Assembly (NCBI GenBank): GCA_022559985.1
Contig: JAFJTR010000001.1
Span: forward strand, 1,116,001-1,180,000
Length of the DNA stretch: 64,000 bases
From: Parastagonospora avenae f. sp. tritici 18332-5
Taxonomy: Eukaryota > Ascomycota > Dothideomycetes > Pleosporales > Phaeosphaeriaceae
Reading direction: 5' to 3'
The notes below the pieces were generated by a model. That model searched no databases. It saw only the letters and a list, made by a program, of their open reading frames with translations, and had not been told where the DNA came from. Positions within the stretch are counted from its first letter, which is position 1. Each line of letters begins with the position of its first letter. This document shows, one piece after another, positions 47,785 through 58,956 of this stretch. Made by a program: the position numbers and the translations under genes.

Positions 47785-49019
47785 TCAAGCAAGCGCCGGT
47801 ACGACGAGCGTCGAATTCGTAATGAAGCCGTCAACTATGTTCAGTCAGTCCACCTCAAAGTTTTCCAGCTAGGGTGTGTGCTCACTGTCGGCGTTGTAGC
47901 GCACCATTTCGGTTGCGCTCTGCGGGCTGATGGTCGCGGCTATGTCGTCGACGTAGACGACGTCGTAGCCCTAGGGTGGTTAGTATTTTGGGTTTGAAGG
48001 GGAGGATGAGGGAAGGGTGGTGGCTTACCTTGTAATAAGCGTCTAAGAAGGTTCCCCACTGTGTGTGATTAGTGTCTCGTTGTGTTTATGTATGGGGTGG
48101 GGACAACTTACAACACACTGGTCTGAATTCACGCCCCCGAAGAAAAGTGTCGTCATTTGGTTTTCTTCGAGCCAGATGCCGAGGGGTGTTTGTGCGCCCC
48201 AGAGTCCGCTTAGTCGATCTACCACAAGCATTAGTCCCACATCAACGTCCTCAATCCCATCTCAACTTACTCTTGTGGAAATACAAATCCGTCCCAGCAG
48301 CCACGCCCTTAACCTGCTCATCGTACAACGGGCCATATGGCCGCGCATTCCACTCCCCGCGCATGAGTTTCTTGCCCACGGCAGTTCCGTTTTTGAGTTT
48401 GCCCATGTCGCTTCCAAACGTCGCTACCCATATCGTCAGTCCCATTCCCGCCACTCAAGAAACAGGCACGATTCGAATGACTTACTCAAAGGCCCCCCAT
48501 CATCTGAAAACCCCGCCAGCAGCGCCGGCGGCATGTCCCTCAAATCCCTGCCATCCAGTCCCCAATTCACCCACAACACTTTCATGCCCTTCGCGCGGAA
48601 AGCTTTGATCATGTTCAGCGTGGGCTGCACAGCGGTCCTCCCGCCCTCGGCGCGCGGGCTTAGCTCCGGATTGAGGAAGAATTCCTGCATGTCGATGATG
48701 ACGAGCGCGGAGCGGGAGGGCTCGATGATGGCGGTCTTGCGGGCGCCAGTCATGGGGATGCGAAGGGGGTTAGTGATGGGCGAGACGAGCGAGCGGGTGA
48801 GGTCGAAGGTGGCGTTGGGCAGGGCAAGCCAGTGGTTGTAGACGTTGCCGAGGATGGTGGTGTTGGCTGTGGGGAGGGAGATTGTGCCCCATGTTGTTAT
48901 CTGTATTTGTTGAGAATGATGCAGGTAGGTGAAGTTTGAGAGATTCTGGTAGTATCACGCACGAGTGAGGAGCTTGCGAGCTGGGCAAGACTCAGGGCAG
49001 TCACAGATGGGAGCTTCAT
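47785..49019 (-). CDS. Isochorismatase-like cysteine hydrolase, probably secreted
   Basis: Member of the isochorismatase/cysteine hydrolase superfamily. Exon 1 begins at ATG 49019 and codes MKLPSVTALSLAQLASSSL, a likely signal peptide. A phase-0 intron then leads to ITTWGTISLPTANTTILGNV. The catalytic Asp lies in ALVIIDMQEFF, and the nucleophile Cys in GGVNSDQCV. VKGVAAGTDLYFHK supplies the Lys region. The protein ends VDGFITNSTLVVPALA. About five introns are needed. The substrate is unknown. Members act on isochorismate, nicotinamide or other amides. The exon 1 donor is GTGCGT, slightly non-standard, so the signal peptide is moderately sure. Confidence 0.83.
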
Positions 49020-50427
49020 TGTGGCGGATTGAGCGAGTCTACCTGGAGGTGGTGACGCACGAATGACTGAAGTTACGATTTCCAAGGAGATCTGCAGGCT
49101 TTATACAATTGACACTTAAAAGCGCATCTACAACCCTGGTTGACAACCCGGAATACCGCGCACTTCCGGGCCCAGAGCTGCGTACCTTGAAAAGCACAAG
49201 AGTAATATGTCATTTTCAGGAGCGACCACCAACGATCGGGCCGGTTCAGGCAGGTACTGTGTGCCTAAGCTTTTGGACCGACATGGTCCCGATCCGGTGA
49301 ACCAGTCTAGTGTCCGCGGAGCACTTTGATGCTGGCGGATTCGAAGGCGGGAAGACAAATCTATGCTTCAGGTAAATGGACGGTCAAAGTTTGTAGACGA
49401 AGATGGATGGCATGTGGGCTAGGGAGAGGCGGGAAGGAGCCGAATGTGGGGACTGTACTGCACATGACTCGCCGTGGACAATGATTCTATCAGCCCATCT
49501 CACATCATCCTCATCGCATACAGTTTTCATGGCATCTGTAAGTTGAGCGATAAGTCGAGCTTCAATATGCAATGCAAAAGCAGCCTAACAAGAAGCAGGA
49601 ATATGGGGAAGGGGGGGGGGGAGGGGACGGGGGGTTGTTTACATTTTGCAAGAGGATAGACGTCAGCTTCCGATCATAGGGAATGTCAGAAGATATTCTT
49701 TCATGACCAAAATCTGTCCACCACGCAGGAGCGCAGGAGTATTGGGACGAAGCAGATGCAGGGTATAGTTATAGGTAATGAGCGCCGACGAGGGAGACTA
49801 GACAATAGCGTAGAATCCTCGGTTATATGTGGACTGGGCAGCTTCGGGCCAGAAAGACATTTCAAGATTATGCCTTCAACCAACAACTTTGACACTATTA
49901 GGGGCGTGTCTACTGTTGGTTGTCAGTCAAGGCTGCGAATTTCCTATCGATGATGCGGACAACTGAAGATTGAGGTCAAATCAGGCAAGCGAAGCAAGGG
50001 TGCGGATTGACCGAGGCTAGCGCAGAGCTGTGCTACGAACTCATTTCAAAGCAACAGAGACCAGCAGCTTCGGAACGATGACCTACACATGAGAAGGTAC
50101 CACTACGGCCCGGCACGTGCAGGCTTCGAAGCGTCAACCATGGAGAAGACACGAGGACCGGCCTTGGTCTGGCGGGTGGCGGGCAGTGCAAACAAGCGCA
50201 CTACAGCCAGGTTGCCTCCAAGGTCCAACGACTGATACTCCAAAGGCCCGCCCCGCAGCGCCATTTACTCTCCCACCACGCCTAGCCGGCTTCCAAACCG
50301 CACTCATGCGACCCTTTTTCTGCTGTTTGCACGCCTCTGTCATATTATTACCGCGCCCTGCACATTGTCCTCATCACTAACAGTCTCGTTGGGCGCAGGC
50401 TGAGGGGTACCTATAGTCATATTCGCC
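49020..50427. other. Divergent spacer, isochorismatase-like to UBTD-like
   Basis: 1.4 kb with promoters for genes pointing apart. It contains a G-rich run at 49605-49634. No gene is supported. Confidence 0.4.
49605..49634 (+). repeat. Poly-G / G-rich tract
   Basis: An 11-base G run (49611-49621) flanked by G4 and G5-G6 runs. Four G-runs in 30 bases satisfy a simple G-quadruplex pattern. It is also prone to sequencing error. Confidence 0.6.
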
Positions 50428-51416
50428 ATGGTAAGTAACATTCCGTCTCAACCTCGGCACCACACAAGTTCAAGACAGCCATACTGACCATGTGTCCAGG
50501 GCTGTTGCGCCTCTCGACCGGCAGGCTCAGACGCCGCTGAAGCCATCCGCGCGCACTCGTCGTCGCGCAACATCACCGCGCCGTCCACGCGACCAGGCTC
50601 TCCCCACTCGCCACGCGCATCGCATGGCAACTTCACACCCGCCGTGGGCCGCCAGGACCCCGTCGACCGCCCGAACACGCCGCTGACCGCCATCCCCATG
50701 TTCCAGCGCGCAAAGCTGCCAAACGCGCTGGCCTCGCCTGGTCGCGCGAAGCCACTGACGGACTCGACGAACCAGACGTGGACGCGGTCGCGGCTGGACA
50801 AGGAGCGCAATGACTGGTGGGACACGCAGGTCACGGGGTCGCAGGAGGTTTGGGGCGCGATACGGTTGGCGGCGCAGAGCTTGCAGGCGGGGAAGCTGCG
50901 GGAGGCGCAGGGCTGGCTGGAGACGCTGGAGTGTACGTGTCCGACGGGGTGTTTGTGGAAGGGCGTGTACGATTCTACGGGCGTGTTATATAAAGTGCCT
51001 GAATGGCTCATTGTCGAGCCCGAGGGGCTCGTGTCTGAAGAGACGGATGAGGATGGTGAAGGCCGACCTGCCGGTGGAGTTGAGGGGAATCAGGACGACG
51101 ATGACGATGAAGAAGACGAGCCGGTCCTTGTGCGTGTTAGGATCAGTCGGGATGGCCGGGACGTCACATTGAAGCTCCGGAGGAAAGAGCCCGTCGCATC
51201 GATTGTGGAGAAGATCAAGGAACAAGCAGAGGTATGTCCACCGCATCTCAGCGGTCGCACGGGAGAAGCGCTAACTGTTGAAAGCTTGAGTCTTCATCCA
51301 GTATTCGACTTGTTTATGGTGGACGTATCTACCAAGATCGTGAAGTTCTCGAGTCACATCCATTCTGGAATTTCGCCAACGACTACATCGTTAACGCGCT
51401 GGTACGAGAAGCATAA
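50428..51416 (+). CDS. UBTD1/2-like ubiquitin-domain protein
   Basis: Homologue of the DC-UbP/UBTD family: an N-terminal helical UBTD-binding domain plus a C-terminal ubiquitin-like domain. There are three exons. The first coding exon is only the ATG (50428-50430), then an intron 50431-50499, exon 50500-51231, an intron 51232-51284 and exon 51285-51416. The result is 288 residues starting MGCCASRPAG, a good N-myristoylation/palmitoylation signal. The conserved core is WTRSRLDKERNDWWDTQVTG and WGAIRLAAQSLQ, with CTCPTGCLWKGVYDSTGVLY. The ubiquitin-like part is VRVRISRDGRDVTLKL and IRLVYGGRIYQDREVL. An acidic Asp/Glu linker separates the two domains. UBTD proteins bind E2 ubiquitin-conjugating enzymes in animals. 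The role here is inferred. Confidence 0.88.
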
Positions 51417-52267
51417 TTATCCATATGCTCTCACTACCATGTTCTCCATCTATCGCCATCTCAATGTGGCGAGCATCTAGGACGGAGCTCGACCGCCAAA
51501 TCGCCACTGCCATATCTACCATTTTTGAAGCACGCATCCACAATAGTCGACACGGATGCTAGTATTTCTTGACCGATCTCCCTGCAACCGTCCATTTTTC
51601 ATTTGCAGAAGCGCATTCGAGGCATTTTAGATACCCCATTTCGTTTCCAGACTGTCGACGCACGGCACGTGGGATGGGTTTATGCATTCGGGAGTTTGAA
51701 TCTATCTCTACTCAGCTATATTTCCATAATAATTACTGAGATTATACCAGTTAGACTCTATCAATTATTTGAATTGCCAGTGCTCTCATGTCTACATGCA
51801 AATTCTTTGACTATAGCAATGACTGATAACTTTTGAACAGGCAGTATCGCCAAGACGCTAGTACCCAAAGTCACGTGTACGGTCAGCGCTCTTCATTGCT
51901 TTGACTTCGGGCAACCTGCATGTGCACCTCAATCTTGTCGCACGACGAAGCAACTACACAGCTTCATGGCCTCCATCCGCAGTAAGCCTCGATGATTATC
52001 TACGCGCCAGCATACTTCGGCCTCATTGCGTACTTGTGCCGAGCTGCTTTCGAGGGTCCCAACAATTCCGTGGTACCGTGACCGAACCAACCAGGCAACC
52101 GGGCTATTCTAGCAGGATTCTTTATAAACTCCAAGTGACCCTTCTCATTCTACGCCCTCAAACTCACCAACAAATTGGGCACGGAAGCATCCCAGATTCT
52201 ATGGCCTTCACCGCCACCATGTTCCCGGGACCAGTTGGAGGCAGGAGTGGAGTAGCCCATTTTTCAG
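51417..52267. other. AT-rich spacer with TATA-like box
   Basis: About 51690-51830 is AT-rich and without gene features. TTTATAAACT at 52121-52130 lies about 140 bp before the next start codon and could be its TATA box. Confidence 0.4.
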
Positions 52268-53017
52268 ATGATTGATGCTCGGCTATCACTCTTCGAACAA
52301 CGCTGTGTTGACCTTGGCCGAGTGTCGTACAGCGCGCCGCCGCCACTTGCACCACAAGGGCCTACAGGAGCTCCACATCGCGCTCTCCTCATCCCAGAGA
52401 TACTTGAAAACATCATACGCGTCGCAAGTCCAACCATACAATGGGCTGCTTGGTATGTATGTCACTCTTCGCGTTCTACTACTGAGTACATATGGAGACA
52501 GCAGTACCATAAGCCCTTTCCCTGCGAACCTGTCGAGTATGCTCAGAACATCGACCCAAATCTACGTTGGCTTCCAGCAACCGAAACGGAAATATCGCAG
52601 TTCGAAAAGATAACCCTAAAAGACTATTCGGAAATGTGGAACCCGAACAATTCAAACCCAGATCGCTTCAATTACATACCTGCTCGCGTCAGTCAGGACC
52701 TCTCTTTCCCTGAGTCCGCATAAGCATTACTGCAGGCATATCACCATGAGAGGTCCCATGGTGTAAAGCTACCTTCTCGTTCTCGATTGCTAGATTTCAG
52801 CCAATTACGAGTCAACCCTCACTTTCTGGATCTTCTAGGGGATCGCGTAGATACCGGATCTGGCAGATGCGAGATCAAACTCCCACGCGACAGTTCAGAG
52901 ATTTATTCCTGTCCTGTATCTACTGAGACTTTTGAAGCCACTATTGGGAACATGTTCGGAGTCGCATTGCCGATCCTGATTGGACGCACTTTACATGCTC
53001 CAGACGACGACGTCTGA
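52268..53017 (+). CDS. F-box-like hypothetical protein
   Basis: Two exons, 52268-52687 and 52736-53017, give 233 residues. The 48-nt intron (GTCAGT...CTGCAG) is a multiple of three and removes an in-frame TAA at 52721-52723. The segment RALLIPEILENIIRVASPTI then WAAWYVCHSS resembles the opening of F-box-like proteins common in filamentous fungi (leucine/proline start, then Trp and Cys). The C-terminal half ends IGRTLHAPDDDV and shows no known domain. F-box proteins usually recruit substrates to SCF ubiquitin ligases, but the motif is weak here. If the intron is not spliced, this would be a pseudogene. Confidence 0.6.
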
Positions 53018-53738
53018 GATGGACCACATCGGGATTTCCTAAGATCGTAGTCTTCTTCGAGACTGCAAACATGGCCCAGAAAACACCGGCGAAAGCTCCC
53101 TTCTTCTATTCTTTGGATGCACAGGAAGTAGATAAGAGGGGTATGGTGACGTTGCTTAGTTGGCGATTGCGGCGCCACCCGCTTGTCATAAAAACACCGG
53201 CGCAAGCGGTGGCCGAGGGAGAGGGGCGAGCTTTCAACCTGGAGTTTCGCCGATTCCTGAGCAAAGATATAATCCCTCATCTCGCGTTGTTTTGAAAATA
53301 TGTACAAGTACATGTATGGTTAACAGCTCTTAGAATTTCCATTGCAATCAGCTTCACTGCTCATCTGACGACTGTCGTGTACATTGACCCGTCCACATGC
53401 CCCTAGGGAGGTTTTCATGGAGATGTTAAACCAAACCAATCATGTACTTTGATCTTCGGATGGAACTAGCCCTCCCATTTCCTGGAGCTCCCAAGGGATC
53501 AAGGCAGCGTCCCTGAGCACGACTCGCGAACAAATGTTGTCGGCAGCGAGTAAGCGGCAGACAATCTCTTGCCTTCGCCCCAAGGGCAATTTTATGGGCT
53601 GCGTCAGGCTAATTCAATCAATCAATCCACCAAGCAATCGAGGCATCGTCTTTGCACGTGACTGAAGCACATGCATAATCAACAAAGCTAGTACATTCGT
53701 GCAATTGGGTATCATTCCCTCCGACCACATCCCGCACC
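53018..53738. other. Convergent 3' spacer
   Basis: Lies between the 3' ends of the F-box-like gene and SEN54. It probably holds 3' UTRs. I see no gene. Confidence 0.4.
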
Positions 53739-55066
53739 TCACCCTCTTCCCCTCCCCCTTCCTCTGCCCCGACCACCACCCCTACCCCTCCCCCCCTTCC
53801 CCCTCGCCCCCCTCGCACTCCTCTCAAACACGCGCTCCGCACTAAAGTCCACATCCGCGAGCCTGATATAACTCGGAATCCCCGCATCTACCACCGCCAA
53901 CACGACATTCCTGCTCCCCTGCTTGAGCTTCTTGTACAGCAGCTCGCCCGGCGCGGGCCTGTGCTCGGGCACCTGCGCGAGCAGATCGTTGATCTGGGCG
54001 CCGGTGGGCAGCGTGGTGGAGCGCGCGTCGACGACGCAGATGCGGAAGTCGGGCGGGGGCCGCGCGGACTTGCGGAATTTGGACGTCGTGCGATAGACGT
54101 CGAAGTGCAAGCGGAAAGGGTTTGAGGAGGAGGCGGGCAGGGTGAAGGACGGGGAGAGGGCGCGGTCGTGCGAGGGGATCAGGTGGAGCAGGCGGTATAT
54201 GTCTGCGTAGGAGCGGTAGAGACCGGGTTTGATGAGGGGACCGAGGGCGTATTGCTCTGGGGTGAGAGAGTGTGTAGGCTGGGATATGCGACGCCAGAGA
54301 TCTGTGAAGAAGCGAGTGAAGATGGAAGCTTGGGGGCGGGGATGGTGGTCTGGGGACGCTTGAGGTGCAAGCACCATGTCGCCGCGATGCTCGTTCCAGG
54401 TGCCGGTGCGGAAGACGACGTAGCCGGAGCGCTTGAGGCCGGCGTAGACGTTGTACATTTCGAGGGTGAGCTTGCCGCCGACGCCGCCCTCGAAGCCGAT
54501 GAAGGCTGCGTAGGCGCCTTGCAGGCTCATGGGGGCGCCGTCTTCGATCTTGTAGATTGTCTCGTCGCCTTCTGAGCGCTTGACGGGCCAGCGACAGTCC
54601 AGGGTTCCTCGCTCGATTAGGAAGAGCGCTTCTTCTGGTAATAACCACTCTTTCCCGGCTCTTGACTGCCCAATTGTCTGGAAGTGCTGTGATCTGACTT
54701 TGTCCACGACCGCCATGTTACTCTCCGGCTCGTACATTGCTAGGACGTGGTTCTTTTGTGTATGCGACCTCTGCCACGACAAGACGCCGTGCATAGCCTG
54801 CCGCGAAGCTTCCAATTTATCGAGCTGCTGGTTCGTCGAGTGGCTCTCAAAGTCCTTTTCGCCGCGTTTCGGGAGGGACAGTGAAGCTACATCGTGATGT
54901 GCTCTGCAGTCTGTTAGCTTTCACGAAGCTTAATGTGAGTAAGAGTGGCGAACACGAGTTTGTCAAAGGAGCAAAAGTCCTGATCCTCCTCCATAGCATC
55001 GTTATCCGCTGTATCCGGCACGCGCAGATGCGCGAGCTCTTCGTCTTCGTCTGCCATTGTCGTCAT
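53739..55066 (-). CDS. SEN54: tRNA-splicing endonuclease subunit Sen54
   Basis: Structural subunit of the tRNA-intron endonuclease (Sen2/Sen34/Sen54/Sen15). The N-terminal signature is LPKRGEKDFESHSTNQQ, followed by YEPESNMAVVDKVRSQHFQT and KEWLLPEEALFLIERGTLDC, all strongly Sen54-like. The C-terminal half includes IKPGLYRSYADIYRLL and a nuclease-fold end (FRICVVDARSTTLP). The tail from about 53740 to 53820 is Arg-Gly repeats. The first exon starts MTTMADEDEELAH (55066 or 55057). The intron joining it to the LPKRGE exon is unresolved: the possible GT-AG pairs are either 38 nt long or use a weak donor (see findings). Confidence 0.88.
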
Positions 55067-55268
55067 TGAAACCTGGTCATTGGCATGGAAGTTGTTGCGG
55101 GGAGCTTTTCGTGAAGTGAAGCTAATCGATAACTTTCCGGGCAATGACTCGCATCGCCTCGGCTAGACTTGCCGTGTTTGCGCTGGTACCTGCAGCATAT
55201 GAACAGGTAAAGTTTGGCATGTATTGAGTGTTCTTGAGTTGAAATGAGTCTATGAGTTACAAGCTGGT

Positions 55269-56493
55269 CTACATCAAATCCTCCTCGTCCACGTTCTCCC
55301 CTCTCCTCCCAGCCAAATACACCCTCCCACTCTCATACGCCCCGAGATATAACCCAGCGCCCACGAACGTCCAAACACCTCTCAACGCACCGCCTCTCCA
55401 TAAGCCCTTGACCCCCTTCTCCGCCATAATTTCCTGCCCAATCTTCCAACTACTCTTCTGCCCCGAGCTCCCCATCGGATTCAAACTCCTCGCCGCCTTC
55501 TTAACCGTATCCTTGGACGACTCCACCGACTTGCCAAATGCATCCACCAGCCCATCCGCCTTCGTCTTCGCTTGTGCGTGAGAAGCTTCATTTTTAGCAC
55601 TATCCGCCGCAGACAGCATAATCCTCGTCTTAACCACATCAATCGGCGTCGTGATAACCGCCGCCACCGCCCCCGCCGATCCCGCACTCACTGCCGTGAT
55701 ACACCCGCTCTCCCAGATGCTCCCCGTCGCCACCCCTCTGCGCTGCCTATACTCCCTAATTCTTAGCTTCAGCCGCTCAAACATGGGAAACTGCATGGCC
55801 GTAAACGGCAAATTGCGGCCCGCTAGCGCCGTATAGCCACGCCAGAGCGCCAGCGGATTGGATTTGAATTTCGCCAGGGTTTGCATGGTGGCGTTGGTGG
55901 GCGAGCCGGCTTTTACCATTTGCGCGTTTTGCTTGATGACTTCGGCGGGGGTGAGGATGGCGCAGGAGACGAGTTCCGCGAGGGAGGATGCGCCGGCGTG
56001 GACGGCGGCAATCGGCAAGACGCCATTTGGTGATGAGGAGGTGGTGTTGAGGCGGGTGAAGAGGGTTTTTGTGCGCTCGTAGGTGGTGAAGAATGCTCCT
56101 GCTGGGGCGGGTTAGAATCTCTTACATTGTGAATGTTTGAGTATGATTGAGGTTCAGTAATCGAGAAATGGAAATACATGTTCTTACAAGATGGCAGCGT
56201 CGCAACAATCACACTCCCAAGTCCCTGATACACTCCCCTGAACAGCGCGCGATTCACCTTCCCCGTCTGCCCATCCGTGTAGAATTTTGCATAATCCGGG
56301 CTTTGAATCCTCGTCTTAATCGTATCAAGCGGATACACCAGAAGATCGACCGTGAAAGCAGCAATCGCACCAGCCTGCACAATAGCAAGAAGTTAAAACA
56401 ATGAGAGATCACGTGGGAAATTGAAATGGACTGGTGGATCAGACAAATGCAAGAACTTACAATTAAAATATCAGAATTAGTATTCCCCGCCAT
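55269..56493 (-). CDS. Mitochondrial carrier, Pet8/SAM-carrier-like
   Basis: Six-helix inner-membrane carrier. There are three exons: 56493-56461 (MAGNTNSDILI), from 56375 to about 56188, and from about 56105 to 55269. The first repeat has VYPLDTIKTRIQ and RGVYQGLGSVIVATLP. The second has LTPAEVIKQNAQ, and the third TTPIDVVKTRI; all three carrier signatures are present. The acceptor CCCCAG that adds CAG is preferred, because the next one would create a stop. It rebuilds SSGAFFTTYERTK. An insert of about 50 residues after the third signature (helical, K/A/S-rich) is unusual compared with yeast Pet8. S-adenosylmethionine is the likely cargo by relationship only. Confidence 0.83.
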
Positions 56494-57358
56494 GTTCGGG
56501 CGTTCGTTTGTGTTTCTCTTGTTCAGTCGCGACAAAACAAAAATGTTGACATGCAGTTGCTGATCAATTTCAAGGGTCCTCGAGGACGTCACCGATACGC
56601 CAGACATCATTATCACGTGCGCGCATCCTTCACAGCGATATCGGCGCACGCTCGGCGATGTTTTTTTTTCATTGTCTTATCTGATGCCTAGATTACTTTG
56701 CGCAGACGTTGGCGATGATTAAGATCTGACGTGGTATATGTGCACACGCGTACAACCCACCATGCAGCTTTGCCTAAACTCATGAAACCGGATAGGCTGA
56801 TTTACCAGCTGCATGCCATCAAAACAACCTTCTACCTGTCAGGATAAACAAATCGTCGCTTCTCTTAGCGGCGGAATTAATCACTCGGCCGCGCATAAAT
56901 GCCATTGGCCAAACTTGCATCTCAACCCATCTTAACCCATCTTTTACGCAGTGACACAAAGCCACTAACATCAAGCAAAATGAGACATGTCTCAGCTATC
57001 AATATATGCTACTAATTTGATACTACAGCATCTTCACTATGGAGATCACTTTTCTTTTGCCTAACCTTTCTAAAGCCGCGCACCCAAGCCTGGGTGTCGA
57101 CGCCGCATTGATTAAAAAAAAGCAATGGTGAGAAAATGGGTATATCTACATGTATCTTTGCCCCAGCTGTGCCATGAACGCCTTATTGTCGGAGAGAGGA
57201 GGCCGGAAAAGTGATCCTGTTCAATGAACAGTTCCTCCCACATTCCAGACCCAGCTTCGCTTCTGTTGTGTAAACTGCCACAAACGCCTGAAAAAAACTT
57301 TTTCGTAAGACATGTTTCATGATATAAGCCGCAGATCGGGCAAGTGAGACTGGACAAA
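56494..57358. other. Spacer between carrier and RING gene
   Basis: 865 bp holding the promoter of the Pet8-like carrier and the 3' flank of the RING gene, both on the minus strand. I see no additional feature. Confidence 0.4.
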
Positions 57359-58956
57359 TCAGAGCTTCGTGTCCTGCCGAGTCGAATCGCTCAAGCGCCG
57401 GAAAGGCTGCATTGTCCCACTCGGTCCAGGTCTGACATTCGCTCCTGGCGTAACGTTACTGCCGCTGCTGGTGGCGGCGGTCGTACCGCCCGTAGTCCTG
57501 GCCGATGAGCTACCAGCAGAGTTGGATCGGTTGTGGAGGTGTGAGCTCATTAGCCAATGCAGCTGCATGCGCATGCTGTTGATGGCCGTGTTGGTGCGCA
57601 GCATCTCCTCCTTGACGCGCGTGCTCTCGTTGAAGACCATCATGTTGGCACGGCCCTCAAGCTCGGTCATGGCGTTGGTGATACGAGACACTTCTTCGCG
57701 AAGGGAGTCGTGGAGTGTAAGGAGGTGGTGCACCTGTGAGTCAAAAGGTGGCTGGGCTTGAGAATTCTCGTTGTCTTGTGTAACGGGTGGAAATGAAGCT
57801 GGCGGCAAATTGAAGTCTGTGGGCGCCTCGGCATCGTTCGGGTCCAAGGGATCTGTGACGGGAAAGGACGCATCGTTCGAATTGGCTGGGTACAGCATGT
57901 TGGTGATGTTGGTGAGGCCGTCTTCGAGAATGCCGACCTTCCTGATCAGCGGCTCCATGCGCGCCTCATTCCGCTCAATGCGAGCCTGTTGCTCGCGGAA
58001 ATGCGGGGCCATTGTCGCCATGGCGCATGCCTTTTCGTGATGCAAGACGTATGCGCGCTCGTCTCTGAAGGTACAACCCACAATGGCGCCCTGGCAAGAT
58101 ATAATGTGTTTAGGGCAGTCCCGGTTGACGTGGTTCTTCAAGTCGAGACGCAGAACCTCGACTACGCACAGGCTGCAGGATGTCAAGCGGTTTGCACAGG
58201 AGTTGCGCTGGTGTTCCTGCAGAGTACAGTGTTTAGCAATCGCCATGTCAACATGATCACCTGGCTTACCTCGAGATCTTTCTTCATCAGGGAGGTGTGG
58301 CAGTCATCGCAGTTCACGGTGTAGTGCAGGCAGCCCTTGTGGTAGTCCTTCTGGGGAATGTGCAGACGACACTCCCTCATGGGACACTCCACAGGCGTGT
58401 ATTCGCAGTATATCATGACATGGTCGTGGACGTTGACGCGGTGGTCGACCCAGTCGCACCCAGCCTTGCTGTTCGAGCACTTGACTACAAGCTCGTCCAG
58501 CATGTGCTCGATGATCTTGGGCACCGGGCGCAGGTCCCGCGTCGTCTCAATGTTGTGGCGGCACGTGGGGCACGTCTTGCGGGCATTGGGCTGCGGGGCC
58601 CAGGCATGCTCGAGACAGTCATGGCAGAAGTAGTGCTCGCACGGCAGCTGGACGGGCTTGTCGAAGGGCGCGTGGCAGATGAGGCAGACGAGGTTGCTGT
58701 CGGGCGTCGACACGTACTCGAGGGACGCGAGCTCGGGCGGGACCTTGACGATTCGGCTGCGGCGACGCTTCGAAGATGGTGAGTTTGACACGCGCAGAGC
58801 GAACGGCGAGGGACTGCTGGGAGGGCCACCGACCATTCGCAACTCGCCCGGCTCTGCGGCCACATCGTCTGGCGTCTGCAGCGGCAGACTGCTGCTGCTC
58901 GACGCCCGCGAGTTCCGCCGGTCGTTGGGCGGCGGGATGGGCGACGGCGCGGACAT
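57359..58956 (-). CDS. RING finger E3 ubiquitin ligase with TRAF-type zinc fingers
   Basis: Begins MSAPSPIPPPNDRRN (ATG 58956). The frame runs further upstream, but that part is composed of a tandem repeat. Order: a disordered N-terminus of about 90 residues, a C3HC4 RING (CLICHAPFDKPVQLPCEHYF then CPTCRHNI), several TRAF-type zinc fingers (for example CNDCHTS-like CDDCHTS and CSLCVVEVL), a coiled coil (EQQARIERNEARMEPLI and a second around SLREEVSRITNAMTELE), then a Ser/Gly-rich tail. One intron lies around 58215-58271 (LMKKDLE|EHQRN). The total is about 510 residues. TRAF-type proteins like this are E3 candidates; substrates are unknown. It diverges from the Syn8 gene. Confidence 0.88.

Noticed and set aside
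53842..54648. 268-codon alternative frame over SEN54
   Set aside because: Arg/Pro/Leu-rich shadow of a GC-rich coding exon; the Sen54 frame has clear family motifs.
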